From assembly GCF_014385435.1 (NCBI RefSeq), contig NZ_JACSUD010000003.1, positions 62,001 through 126,000 on the forward strand: a stretch of 64,000 nt of DNA. Reading direction: 5' to 3'. Positions 52,342-61,517 of this stretch are shown piece by piece. Within the stretch, counting starts at the first letter, position 1; each line of letters opens with the position of its first letter. The notes under the pieces are model-generated. The model worked only from the letters and a program-made list of their open reading frames with translations. It made no database searches and was not told where the DNA came from. This stretch comes from Alloprevotella sp. Lung230 (GTDB taxonomy: Bacteria > Bacteroidota > Bacteroidia > Bacteroidales > Bacteroidaceae). The position numbers were made by a program, and so were the translations under genes.

Positions 52342-54069
52342 CTATTTTTTTCCTCCTTTCGCCGCTTGGATGGCGCGGTGCAGGTCGGTGCGCACACCAT
52401 CGGCAAAGGCCACGATAAAGGCTTCGGGGAAGCGGTCGGCCACTGTCTTGCGCAGACGCTTGATTTCGTCGATGTCCGTTGAATGGCCCACGGTGTATTT
52501 GTACGTGTTGCCCTCTTGGTAATGCTCCACCTCCGTCAGCCCTTTCAGTGCCGCATCGCCGGTTTTCAGACGCTGGGTGCTGCTCAGGATTTGCACCTTG
52601 AAGATGGGAGCTGCCGCGGGCGCACCCTTACCGGCGGTCGTTGCCTCCGGGGCAGCGACCGTGTCTTTCGTGCCCTTCAGACGGGCTTTTTCTGCCTTCT
52701 CTGCCTTTCCACTTGGCGCTGCTTTCTCTGTTTTCTCGGCCTTCTCGGCCTTGGCAGACTTCGGGACGGACGGCAGCGGCTTTTCGACTGCGGCGGGTTT
52801 TTCCGGTGCTGTTGCGGCCGTCTTTTCGCGCTTCGTGGCCGTGGGCGGCATCGTTTCTGCCTGTGGCGCACTGTTCTTTCGGCCTTTATTCGGGGCAGCG
52901 GCCGATGCCATTGTTGCAGCGGCCGGTGCAGGTTTTTCCGGGGTTGTCTTCTTCTCCACCGCCGGCGGTGGGGTGGGGGAGGGCTGCTGGGCTGCTGGCG
53001 CCGCCGTCGGACGGAAAGGGCGCGTCGCCACCGGCACCACCTCCGCCACCAAGGGGGCGGCATTTGGATTTGTGGGCAAAACCGGCATGTCGAGACCGGA
53101 GGCCGACAGCCCATCGGCACGACCACCCGCATTCGCCGCCGTTTGCAGTGCAGCACTGTGCACCATCTCGGACGCGTTGTCCGCTTTTTCAACTTTCGGC
53201 AGCGTCTCGGCCGCAATCTCGGTCAGTGCGGCTGTGGGGGGCGTAGGGGCAGTGTCCTCCGGTGCAGCCTCGTGGTAGGTGTGCTGCTTCTGATAGGTGC
53301 GGAAAGCCTTGTAGAGCGATTGCGCGAGGGCCTGCACCCCTTCCGGCGAGTGGAGGAATTTTTCCTCTTCGGGATGCGAGATGAAGCCCACCTCCGTCAG
53401 CACCGAGGGCATGGATGTGGCGCGCAGCACGAGAAATCCCGCCTGATGCACCCCCTTGTTCTTCCGTCCCTGCGCGCCATATTGCTGCTGGATGTGGCGG
53501 GCAAAGTTCACACTCTGCTGCATGTTGTGGTCCTGCATAAACTCAAAGATGATGTAACTTTCCGCCCGCGATGGGTCGAAATTGTGGTACACCTGCTTGT
53601 AGTTGGCCTCCTGCGTGATGACGCTGTTTTCGCGCTTCGCCACTTCCAGATTTTCTGCCGCGCGGTGCATACCGAGGGTGTAGGTTTCTGCCCCCGACAC
53701 CCCGCCTTTGTTTGTCGCCACGGCGTTGGTGTGGATGGACACGAAGAGGTCGGCCTTGTTGCGGTTGGCGATGTCGGCGCGTCCTTGCAGCGTCACGAAC
53801 ACATCTGTCTTTCGGGTGTAGACCACCTTCACGTCGGGGCAGTTTTGCTCCACGAGTTTGCCGAAAGCCAGTGCCACGTTGAGGTTGATGGTTTTCTCCT
53901 GAGTGAGCGCACCCACGGCACCGGCATCCTTTCCGCCGTGTCCGGCATCGATGACCAGTACAAACTGCCGCGCGGCCGCAGCGGTCGTGAGTGGAGTGAG
54001 GAGCATCGAGAGGAGAAGGCCGAGGAGGAGCACAAGGCTTCTCCCCATTGTCGTGTGGCGTAGGGGCAT
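52342..54069 (-). CDS. N-acetylmuramoyl-L-alanine amidase, AmiC-like with SPOR domain
   Basis: Cell-wall hydrolase of 575 residues. After a signal peptide (to about residue 34), the Amidase_3 domain begins at FVLVIDAGHGGKDAGAVG (His44, Glu58) with zinc His113 in FVSIHTNAVAT and TEVGFISHPEEEKFL. A long Ala/Pro/Lys-rich low-complexity linker (about 255-490) leads to a C-terminal SPOR-like domain (FKVQILSSTQRLKTGDAALKG...VGHSTDIDEIKRLRKTV), which binds denuded glycan at the septum. A MITE-like element occupies the leader. Confidence 0.93.
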   Translation of the reverse strand: MPLRHTTMGRSLVLLLGLLLSMLLTPLTTAAAARQFVLVIDAGHGGKDAGAVGALTQEKTINLNVALAFGKLVEQNCPDVKVVYTRKTDVFVTLQGRADIANRNKADLFVSIHTNAVATNKGGVSGAETYTLGMHRAAENLEVAKRENSVITQEANYKQVYHNFDPSRAESYIIFEFMQDHNMQQSVNFARHIQQQYGAQGRKNKGVHQAGFLVLRATSMPSVLTEVGFISHPEEEKFLHSPEGVQALAQSLYKAFRTYQKQHTYHEAAPEDTAPTPPTAALTEIAAETLPKVEKADNASEMVHSAALQTAANAGGRADGLSASGLDMPVLPTNPNAAPLVAEVVPVATRPFRPTAAPAAQQPSPTPPPAVEKKTTPEKPAPAAATMASAAAPNKGRKNSAPQAETMPPTATKREKTAATAPEKPAAVEKPLPSVPKSAKAEKAEKTEKAAPSGKAEKAEKARLKGTKDTVAAPEATTAGKGAPAAAPIFKVQILSSTQRLKTGDAALKGLTEVEHYQEGNTYKYTVGHSTDIDEIKRLRKTVADRFPEAFIVAFADGVRTDLHRAIQAAKGGKK

Positions 54070-54090
54070 GTCAGTGTATGATTTTTTTCG

Positions 54091-54289
54091 GTAAGTAGGT
54101 GTTCGAAATGAATGGATACTATAATTTGTTTCCATTTTTCGTCAAGTCGTCTTTGTGAAGAAGGAGTGTAGCGAACTACACGGCGGATGAGCAAAGGCGA
54201 GATGGCGAAAAAGGAAAATAAAGATGGTGTCAAAGTAGAGAACATTCTACAATTAAGATAGCCACGTTTAATTTTGAAGACTTACTTAA
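54091..54289. mobile_element. MITE-like element, copy 2
   Basis: About 199 bp, similar to 36256-36440 in inverted relation. Ends are TAAGTAGGTGTTCGAAAT and, as its inverse, TAAGTAAGTCTTCAAAAT, imperfect terminal inverted repeats. No transposase gene. It lies between the amiC start and a TAAATTTG box. Confidence 0.7.
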
Positions 54290-54305
54290 ATATAGAACTT
54301 GTGCG

Positions 54306-54313
54306 CAAATTTA
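54306..54313 (-). promoter_or_regulatory. -7 box upstream of amiC
   Basis: Minus strand TAAATTTG just outside the MITE-like element. Confidence 0.45.
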
Positions 54314-54595
54314 CGTTTTTTTTCTGAGTTGGTGGGATTTGCGTCCGCTCTTTTTTGTTCCTGTGCTTGCTTTTCGCTTTTTTTTCGAGGAGCAACGTCC
54401 CGAGAGATGTCCGCTCATAGTGAGGAGAGACGAAGCCAAACGAACCATGGGGAGATCGTCCTGCAGAAGCACGACTATCGTGGGGCAATGTCCTGCCATA
54501 AAAGACTTCCCGTCGTGAGGCGCAGACCCCTGCCTCCCCTTTATACCCCTTTTCCGTTTCCCCGCTCTCCAAACTGCATGCCCAATCAAAAAAAA

Positions 54596-54655
54596 CTACC
54601 TCAGAGCTGGAAAAAACTACCTCAGAGCCGCGAAAAACTATCTCTGAGGTAGATT
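54596..54655. repeat. 21-bp phased palindrome array, 3 units
   Basis: Units start at 54596, 54617 and 54638 (CTACCTCAGAGC twice, then CTATCTCTGAGGTAG). The last unit runs into TAGATTTG, which fits a -7 box. The remainder of 54314-54953 shows no gene. Confidence 0.85.
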
Positions 54656-54953
54656 TGCCCCCTCCGTATGGCCGTTTTTTCGGCCCTTTCTCCCGCTTTT
54701 TTTCTCTCCCTCAAAGGAAACGGTTATTCTCGCGCGCGCATACGAACATTATTATATATCCTCTTTGTGTCGAACGTCGCCGGCCTTCTCCAAGGGGCGT
54801 GAAGTTCGCTGAATGGTCGCCGGCGAGCGGAAAATGCATCACTTTTGCAAGATTCTGCCATTCCTAAATTGCAATTTGAGTTGTTTTGTGTTAAATCTTG
54901 GATTAGTACGGCTTTTTCTTAATAAAATTAGTCCGTTATTCCGAAAAACACTC

Positions 54954-54961
54954 TATCTTTG
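54954..54961 (+). promoter_or_regulatory. -7 box of the DUF3575/fimbrial cluster
   Basis: TATCTTTG, 53 bases upstream of the DUF3575 start, in an AT-rich stretch. Confidence 0.6.
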
Positions 54962-55013
54962 CAGCACTAACGAAAAGTACGACACACACGTCTTAAACAT
55001 ACTGTCCACAAAT

Positions 55014-55601
55014 ATGGCACTCACAAGAATAATGAAAAAATGGGGGCTGCTCCTCGTTTTCCTTGCCGGATGCGTCATCAACGCACAAGCGCAACAGGTG
55101 GTTCTGAAAAACAACCTCCTCTACGACGCGACTACGACTCCCAACCTTAGTTTGGAAGTCGGCACGGGACGAAAGACGACTTTCGACTTTCAGATAGGCC
55201 TCAATCCTTTCAAGTTTGGCAACGATGCCAAACTCAAGCACATCCTCGTGCAGCCCGAGTTTCGCTATTGGACGTGTGAACGCTTTAACGGCTGGTTCTT
55301 CGCCGCTCACGCCTTGGGCGGACGCTTCAATGCCGCTAATGTCAAGCTCCCCTTCGGACTCATCAAGGGTTTGCAAGATCATCGCTACGAAGGTTGGTAT
55401 GTCGGTGGAGGACTAGGCGTCGGTTATCAATGGCCGCTCTCCCGCCGCTGGAGTATGGAAGCCGAATTGGGAGCCGGTTATGTCTACTTTGATTATGACA
55501 AATTTCAATGTGGAGAATGTGGCACACGGCTTTCCGATACCCATCGCAACTATTGGGGTGTGACCAAAGCAGCCATTTCTTTTATCTACGTCCTTAAATA
55601 A
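55014..55601 (+). CDS. DUF3575 family outer-membrane protein
   Basis: Predicted outer-membrane protein of 195 residues (189 if the second ATG at MKKWGLLLVFLAG is used). After the signal peptide (to about AQAQQ), it shows VVLKNNLLYDATTTPNLSLE and GWFFAAHALGGRFN, GWYVGGGLGVGYQW, MEAELGAGYVYFDY: the barrel-like pattern of DUF3575. Such genes stand next to DUF3868/OmpA-like and Mfa-type fimbrillin genes in Bacteroidales, as here. Exact role unknown, perhaps in fimbrial assembly or anchoring. Confidence 0.85.
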   Translation: MALTRIMKKWGLLLVFLAGCVINAQAQQVVLKNNLLYDATTTPNLSLEVGTGRKTTFDFQIGLNPFKFGNDAKLKHILVQPEFRYWTCERFNGWFFAAHALGGRFNAANVKLPFGLIKGLQDHRYEGWYVGGGLGVGYQWPLSRRWSMEAELGAGYVYFDYDKFQCGECGTRLSDTHRNYWGVTKAAISFIYVLK

Positions 55602-55692
55602 TACGTCCTTAAATAAAGCGTCTTTCGCTCAGTTTTTTTCGAAACGCGCATTTCTAAAAGCATTTTCAGCTCCGCAATACACCACTGCTGTC

Positions 55693-57132
55693 ATGAAACT
55701 CACCCATAAGCTCCTCGCCCTCTTGCTTTTCGCTACAGCGCTTCCCTTGGCAGCGCAGAAAGGTAAAGCCTATGATGGCCGCCTTACTTTCGATGTTCTC
55801 AATATCTCTAAGGCGCACGACACACTCTTTGTCAGCCTCAAAGCTCGCTTGGAGCAAATGAAGCTCCATTCGCGCTCGGCACTTGCCTTGACCCCCGTCA
55901 TCGTTTCTCCCGATGGCTCACAGCGTCTTCCTCTTGCTCCCACTGTGCTGGGTGGTCGCAACCGCATTATCATGGCGCAGCGCGGACAGTTCTCCGCTCT
56001 TGGCGTGGATAAAGATACGCCCATCACGCGTCACCGCAACCGCCGCGACAGCATCCTTGTGATGGACTACGCCATTCCTTATCAGCCGTGGATGCGCAAG
56101 GCTCAACTCTTTGTTGAAGAGCAGAGCACCGGCTGCGCCAATTGCGATTTGGGGAACAATAAGTATAAACTCAGCGAGCGACTCCTTAATAATGAGTATG
56201 TGCCTAAGTATCAGGTGCTTTATGCCCAGCCGCCCTCGAAGGAAGTCAAGGTGCGCTCCGATAAATTTATCGCCCGCTTCAACTTCCGTGTCAATAAGTA
56301 CGACCTCATCCCGAAGCTCGGCAACAACCGACGCGAACTCGCTCGTGTGGACAGCGTGGCGCGTGCTGTGCTCGAAAACCCTGACTTCACCGTGCGCAAC
56401 GTGGCCATCGATGGTTATGCTTCGCCCGAAGGAAACTATGAGGCCAACGTCAACCTCTCGCGCAATCGCGGACAGTCGCTCGTCAACTATCTCGTGCGCA
56501 ACTACAAGCTTCGCAACAACCTCTTCAATGTGACCGGACACGGAGAAGACTGGGAAGGACTCGAAGAAGCCGTTGCCAAGACGGTCTTCGAAGACCAAGA
56601 GAAAGTGATGGACATCTTTGTCAATTATGTGACGGAAAACGAGCGCAAGGCCCAACTCAAAAAGCTGGGTGCCACCTACAAGTTCCTCGTCGACAACGTC
56701 TATCCTCCCCTCCGCCGCACCGAATATAAGTTCGTCTACGAAGTGCGTTCCTACTCCTTGGAAGAAGCGAAGGAAATCATCCATCGCCGTCCCGACCTCC
56801 TCAGCAAGAGCGAGATGCTCGGTGTGGCTATGTCCTATCCCGAAGGCAGTGAAGAGCGGCAGGCCACGCTCCTCCTCGCCAAGAAGTTCTTCCCCGATGA
56901 AGATGTCGTGAAGTTCAACGCCTTGGCCAACCAGCAGATCAACCGTCCCGAGACTGTGACTGCTGCTCAGTTTGGCGAACTCTTCGAAACGCCGGAGTGG
57001 AACAACAACATCGGTGTCTTCTTCGGCCAACAAAAAGACTATGCTCGTGCCCTCGAGTTCTTCGAAAAGGCCGGCGACAACCCTGTCGCCAAGACCAATG
57101 CCGAAGAAACACGCAAGGCCATGGAGCCATAG
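55693..57132 (+). CDS. DUF3868 protein with OmpA-like domain
   Basis: Exported protein of 479 residues. The signal peptide is MKLTHKLLALLLFATALPLA; the DUF3868 part spans about 22-120. At about 225-290 is an OmpA-like peptidoglycan-binding segment (VAIDGYASPEGNYEANVNLS RNRGQSLVNYL). The end (NIGVFFGQQKDYARALEFFEKAG) is a TPR-like helix pair and finishes normally, not obviously truncated by the palindrome array that starts 42 bases after the stop. It probably helps anchor or organise the fimbriae encoded downstream. Confidence 0.87.
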   Translation: MKLTHKLLALLLFATALPLAAQKGKAYDGRLTFDVLNISKAHDTLFVSLKARLEQMKLHSRSALALTPVIVSPDGSQRLPLAPTVLGGRNRIIMAQRGQFSALGVDKDTPITRHRNRRDSILVMDYAIPYQPWMRKAQLFVEEQSTGCANCDLGNNKYKLSERLLNNEYVPKYQVLYAQPPSKEVKVRSDKFIARFNFRVNKYDLIPKLGNNRRELARVDSVARAVLENPDFTVRNVAIDGYASPEGNYEANVNLSRNRGQSLVNYLVRNYKLRNNLFNVTGHGEDWEGLEEAVAKTVFEDQEKVMDIFVNYVTENERKAQLKKLGATYKFLVDNVYPPLRRTEYKFVYEVRSYSLEEAKEIIHRRPDLLSKSEMLGVAMSYPEGSEERQATLLLAKKFFPDEDVVKFNALANQQINRPETVTAAQFGELFETPEWNNNIGVFFGQQKDYARALEFFEKAGDNPVAKTNAEETRKAMEP

Positions 57133-57173
57133 CGGATAAATCATCGGGACGCCCACAGCTGCGATATGTACAC

Positions 57174-57830
57174 CGATATTCGCCCCCTTCGGGGACGCAC
57201 ACAGTACACGACCGCTTACCGTAGGCTCATCAGGCTTCGCCCTCTTTACCTACGGACAGCCCAACACCGAAGGAACGCCCCCGAAGGGGACGCCCATCGG
57301 ATACTCGTAAATCGGTAGACTGGTAAACCGTTACCCATAAACTCCATCGCCGCAGGGAGTCCCCGAAGGGGGCTGCTCTCAATAACCGTAGGCGAGGCGC
57401 CGCGCAGCGACGACGAACCTACGGATGCCCAACACCGCAAGGAACGCCCCCGAAGGGGACGCCCATCGGACACTCGTAAATCGGTAGGCTGGTAAACAGT
57501 TACCCACAAACTCCATCGCCGCAGGAAGTCCCCGAAGGGGGCTACTCTCAATAACCGTAGGCGAGGCGGCGCGCAGCGACGATGAACCTACGGATGCCGA
57601 ACACCGCAGGGAACGCCCCCGAAGAGGACGCCCATCGGACACTCGCAAATCGGTAGACTGGTAAACCGTTACCCACAAACTCCATCGCCGCAGGGAGTCC
57701 CCGAAGGGGGCAGCTCTCAATAACCGTAGGCGAGGCGGCGCGCAGCGACGACGAACCTACGGACGCCCAACACCGCAAGGAACGCCCCCGCAGGGGACGC
57801 CCATCGGACACTCGTAAATCGCTAAACTCA
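57174..57830. repeat. BIME-like array, locus C left part
   Basis: One TTCG-type palindrome (57219-57255) followed by three GC-rich-type palindromes (57386-57424, 57555-57593, 57724-57762) in direct tandem, period about 169 bp, each with GTCCCCGAAGGGGGC upstream and GAACGCCCCCGAAGGGG downstream. Between them lies a CGTAAATCGGTAGACTGGTA spacer. Confidence 0.93.
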
Positions 57831-57862
57831 TAGATTGGTAAACAACAAAACAAAAATCCGGT

Positions 57863-58318
57863 ATGGCCTATACGCAGATTGTCTACCACATCGTGATACG
57901 CCCGAAGGACTCTAAACCGGTGTTCCCACCAGAATATGAACGCGAACTCTTCGCCTATATGGTGGGAGTGCTCCAAGCACGGAAGTCCCATGTCTATCGT
58001 ATCAATGGTATGCCGGACCACATCCATCTGCTCATCAGCTTACATCCCACGGTCGCCCTCGCCGACTTGGTGCGTGATCTGAAAATCGCCTGCGGAAATT
58101 TCCTCCGAAGTCATCCCGACAAATTTCCAAAGTTCACCCTCTGGGGAGAAACTTATGGAGCAGTGACTTGTCGATATGACGACATCGAAACCGTACGACA
58201 GTATATCATCCGCCAGAAGGAACACCATACTAAGGTTTCCTTTGCCGATGAGTTTAAGCAATTCCTTGCTGAAAACGGTATCGAACTAGATGCTTACCTG
58301 CCGAACTCTACACCCTAA
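57863..58318 (+). CDS. IS200/RAYT-type Y1 transposase
   Basis: Single-strand DNA HUH transposase of the IS200/IS605 TnpA superfamily, 151 residues. The HUH pair is His53-x-His55 in INGMPDHIHLLISL, and the catalytic tyrosine is probably Tyr114 in VRQYIIRQKEHH. The start MAYTQIVYHIVIRPKD and end FLAENGIELDAYLP match lone Bacteroidetes IS200-like genes. There is no TnpB. It is surrounded on both sides by palindromes, the arrangement of REP-associated tyrosine transposases (RAYTs), so it is the likely source of this repeat family. Confidence 0.9.
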   Translation: MAYTQIVYHIVIRPKDSKPVFPPEYERELFAYMVGVLQARKSHVYRINGMPDHIHLLISLHPTVALADLVRDLKIACGNFLRSHPDKFPKFTLWGETYGAVTCRYDDIETVRQYIIRQKEHHTKVSFADEFKQFLAENGIELDAYLPNSTP

Positions 58319-58368
58319 AAATCTTGGAGCACGTTCGGCGCTCATCGGATAGGGTTCTACATCGCCCG

Positions 58369-59390
58369 ATATTCGCCCCCTTCGGGGACGCACATAGTAT
58401 ACGACCGCTTACCGTAGGTTCATCGGGTTTCGCCCTCTTCACCTACGGATGCCCAACACCGCAAGGAACGCCCCCGAAGGGGACGCCCATCGGAAAAAAA
58501 GCGGCTACGGCAGAACTCCCATCGGTACGATATGTACACCGATATTCGCCCCCTTCGGGGACGCACACAGTATACGACCGCTTACCGTAGGCTCATCGGG
58601 CTTCGCCCTCTTCACCTACGGCTATTCAAAGAAGCCCCCTTCGGGGACGGCAGTAGCGCGATATACATCGAAGACCTTACCGCGGCAACCCCATCGCCGC
58701 AGGGAGTCCCCGAAGGGGGCAGCTCTCAATAACCGTAGGCGAGGCGGCGCGCAGCGACGACGAACCTACGGACAGCCCAACACCGCAGGGAACGCCCCCG
58801 AAGGGGACGCCCATCGGAAAAAGCGGCCACTGCAGAACTCCCACCGGTACGATATGTACACCGATATTCGCCCCCTTCGGGGACGCACACAGTATACGAC
58901 TGCTTACCGTAGGTTCATCGGGCTTCGCCCTCTTCACCTACGGCTATTCAAAGAAGCCCCCTTCGGGGACAGTTGTAGCACATAGTATCTGCACATGGTA
59001 TGTTGCCAAGAAGTTTCTTCGGAGACGGCAATAGCACATAGTATCTGCACACGTTACACTGCCAAGAAGTCTCTTCGGGGACGGCAGTAGCACATAGTAT
59101 CTGCCACGGTACGCTGCCAAGAAGCCCCTCCGGGAGACGGCAGTAGCGCGATATACATCGAAGACCTTACCGCGCGGCAACTCCATCGCCGCAGGGAGTC
59201 CCCAAAGGGGGCAGCTCTCAATAACCGTAGGCGAGGCGGCGCGCAGCGACGACGAACCTACGGACAGCCCAACACCGCAAGAAACGCCCCCGAAGGGGAC
59301 GCCCATCGGAAAAAAGCGGCCACGGCAGAACTCCCACCGGTACGATATGTACACCGATATTCGCCCCCTTTCGGGGACAGTCCCCCATCA
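58369..59390. repeat. BIME-like array, locus C right part
   Basis: Three TTCG-type palindromes (58412-58448, 58585-58621, 58907-58943) and two GC-rich-type palindromes (58733-58771, 59225-59263), alternating in orientation, each with CCCC/GGGG hairpins. A degenerate tandem of about 55-60 bp lies at 58960-59150. The final hairpin at 59360 is 70 bases before the Mfa1-like gene. Confidence 0.93.
58960..59150. repeat. Degenerate tandem repeat inside the right array
   Basis: About three units containing TGCCAAGAAG, a decayed CTTCGGGGACGG hairpin and AGCACATAGTATCTGC. It looks like amplification of one half-palindrome. Confidence 0.75.
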
Positions 59391-59469
59391 ACTAGTAAAC
59401 AATTCTCTCGGAATTTACAATTCTGAAACTCATTAATCAATTTATTTATTCACTAATTCCATTTCAATT

Positions 59470-61419
59470 ATGAAAAAGAATTTCTTTGCTGCTGCCCTTA
59501 TCCTCAGCCTCGGCGTAGGATCTTTCGCAGCTTGCTCGTCTGACGACATCAATGGTCATCAGACCGAACAGAAGAAGACAACGACCATGATGTCGATTGC
59601 CCTCAAGATGCCTGCGGCTTCTGGTCAGCGTGCCGCTACTGACGAACCTTACAACTACATCGGTGAATGGCTCGGTCAAGAAAAGGTAAACCAAGTTGAA
59701 GTTTACGTCTTTGAAGGTACTGCAGGTACTGACAAATTGGAAGCTCACCAAACTTTTAATGCCGGTGACTACTCTGCAGGTGTCGTAGGTAATGAAGTTG
59801 TGTTCCGTCCCAATAAGGGTATTGCCATTACTCCTGGTACGAAGCAGGTTTATGTAGTTGTAAACTCTAATGCTGCTACTACAGCTCACTTGTCTGGTGT
59901 AAGTGTTGTCGGTACTACTACACTTTCTCAGTTTGAGACTGCTTACAATGGAGTTGCTTCTGCTGTAACGAATACAGGTGTGGCTACTGCTGCTGTTACT
60001 ACGGACAATAGTGCTGCCGGTGAATTTGCCAAACTTGACAAGTCTGGTGGTTCTGCTGCTTCGCAATGGAAGAACGAAATTGTGATGACGGGAGACAATG
60101 CCGGTGCCTCTGGTGCTGTTATTGCTGATAATGTAGCAGAATCTGCAGCGATTTCTGGTGGTTCCAATCTTGTAGCCCTCAAGGTGAAACGTGTGGTTGC
60201 TCGTGTTGCTGTAACTTCTAGTGCCGCTGACTTCACTCTGCAGGGTGATGATCCCTATACTTCTACCGTAGAAACGACTGCAACCTTGGGTAAGGTAACC
60301 GGCTTTACTTATGTAGCTGCTCAAGGTGAACGTAAACTCAACTTTAAGCAACAAGAGAATGCTACCGACTTGACTTCTAACAATGGTGCGCAATCTTATA
60401 AGTGGAACAGCCCTGCTTATAGTTTTGTTTCTGGAGCTGGTTATGCAACTGCTGCTGACCCCATTGCTGCTGCTGCACGTACTAACTATGACTATGCTTC
60501 TCTTTGGCAAAAGGCTACGGGTGCTCCTGCAAATGGTCTTCTTGGTCACCCCGTTCCTACGAATGCTTCGGTATCTACTTCTATCGCTACTGCTAGTGAC
60601 GCTAATGCCAAGGCTATCGGTGAATTGATGGAAGGTGATTTCCTTCTCCCCACCACTCACCTCTACCACAATGCTGCTCCGAATGGAACGGATAATGGCT
60701 ACTACAAAGGTAATACGGCTTATGTCCTCATCCGTTCTATCTTTACTCCTGAAAAGATTAATGTAGATCTCGATCCTACAGTACCTGACAATGCTCCTGC
60801 TGGTACTCCTCGTCCCGGCCGTCCCTCTGCTACTGTAACGCCTACAACTTGGAGTACGATTACCGCTGCTAACCGTCCTGAAATCTTAGTTCGTGGTGCT
60901 AACGGTATGTTCTATTCATCTGTGTTTGCTTCGCAAGATCCCATCTACAATGGTGTAACTGGTCAGTCTGTTGAAATCTTCACCGCTGTGAAGGATGCTA
61001 CCAACCAAATCGTAGGTTACAAGATGCTTTACTTTGCTTGGGTGAACCCCGACAATGTACTGACTCAAAAGTGGTATAACTCTCCTGTTTACCGTAACAA
61101 CATCTATCACATCCAGTTGGATGGTGTAACCGGTACCGGTACCTCTTGGAATCCTCTCGTTCCTGCTTCTCCCACGGATCCCAGTACCTCTACTCCCAAT
61201 AACCCTGACCAACTGACGGTTCCTCCCACAGTTCAAGTTCCTACGACTCCTGGTCCTGTGACTCCTACTACTCCTGTAACTCCTGTTACTCCTACTCCCA
61301 CGCCCACACCTGTACAACCCCAGAACCCCCTCACGCCCAACAAGACCTTTATGGCTGTGAAGACCACGGTTCTCCCCTGGCAGGTACACGGCTACAAGTT
61401 CAATCTCCACAACCAATAA
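59470..61419 (+). CDS. Mfa1-like major fimbrial subunit (fimbrillin)
   Basis: Lipoprotein fimbrillin of 649 residues. MKKNFFAAALILSLGVGSFA precedes lipobox Cys22 (AAC). The body is beta/Ala-Thr-rich, with VVARVAVTSSA and YFAWVNPDNVLTQKWYNSPV YRNNIYHIQLDGV, typical of the Mfa1/FimA fold. A Pro/Thr-rich insertion (about 590-625) precedes the last strand TTVLPWQVHGYKF. In this family, maturation exposes a groove for donor-strand assembly. Its codons are conspicuously T-ending (GCT, GTT, ACT), unlike neighbours: either very high expression or foreign origin. The gene name is left open because a close mfa1 match could not be checked. Confidence 0.87.
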   Translation: MKKNFFAAALILSLGVGSFAACSSDDINGHQTEQKKTTTMMSIALKMPAASGQRAATDEPYNYIGEWLGQEKVNQVEVYVFEGTAGTDKLEAHQTFNAGDYSAGVVGNEVVFRPNKGIAITPGTKQVYVVVNSNAATTAHLSGVSVVGTTTLSQFETAYNGVASAVTNTGVATAAVTTDNSAAGEFAKLDKSGGSAASQWKNEIVMTGDNAGASGAVIADNVAESAAISGGSNLVALKVKRVVARVAVTSSAADFTLQGDDPYTSTVETTATLGKVTGFTYVAAQGERKLNFKQQENATDLTSNNGAQSYKWNSPAYSFVSGAGYATAADPIAAAARTNYDYASLWQKATGAPANGLLGHPVPTNASVSTSIATASDANAKAIGELMEGDFLLPTTHLYHNAAPNGTDNGYYKGNTAYVLIRSIFTPEKINVDLDPTVPDNAPAGTPRPGRPSATVTPTTWSTITAANRPEILVRGANGMFYSSVFASQDPIYNGVTGQSVEIFTAVKDATNQIVGYKMLYFAWVNPDNVLTQKWYNSPVYRNNIYHIQLDGVTGTGTSWNPLVPASPTDPSTSTPNNPDQLTVPPTVQVPTTPGPVTPTTPVTPVTPTPTPTPVQPQNPLTPNKTFMAVKTTVLPWQVHGYKFNLHNQ

Positions 61420-61457
61420 TCGGTTGTTCAGTGTGACTGAACTAGTCTAATTTATAA

Positions 61458-61500
61458 AAACCGAGGGAGCGAGATTCCCTCACTCCCTCGGTTTCTTTTT
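61458..61500 (+). terminator. Terminator between major and minor fimbrial genes
   Basis: AAACCGAGGGAG (61458-61469) pairs with CTCCCTCGGTTT (61483-61494) and a T-run follows. Readthrough would give lower expression of the anchor and later subunits. Confidence 0.9.
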
Positions 61501-61517
61501 TAATATCGACGACTTCA

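Noticed and set aside
57246-58027. Short ORFs giving repeated peptides such as SSLRAASPTVIE and PLRGLPAAME
   Set aside because: They are translations of the palindromic repeats and would vanish or recur with them; likely misannotated hypothetical proteins in related genomes.
57174-59390. CRISPR array
   Set aside because: Repeats are large palindromes in both orientations with variable, non-unique spacers, and no cas gene is present.
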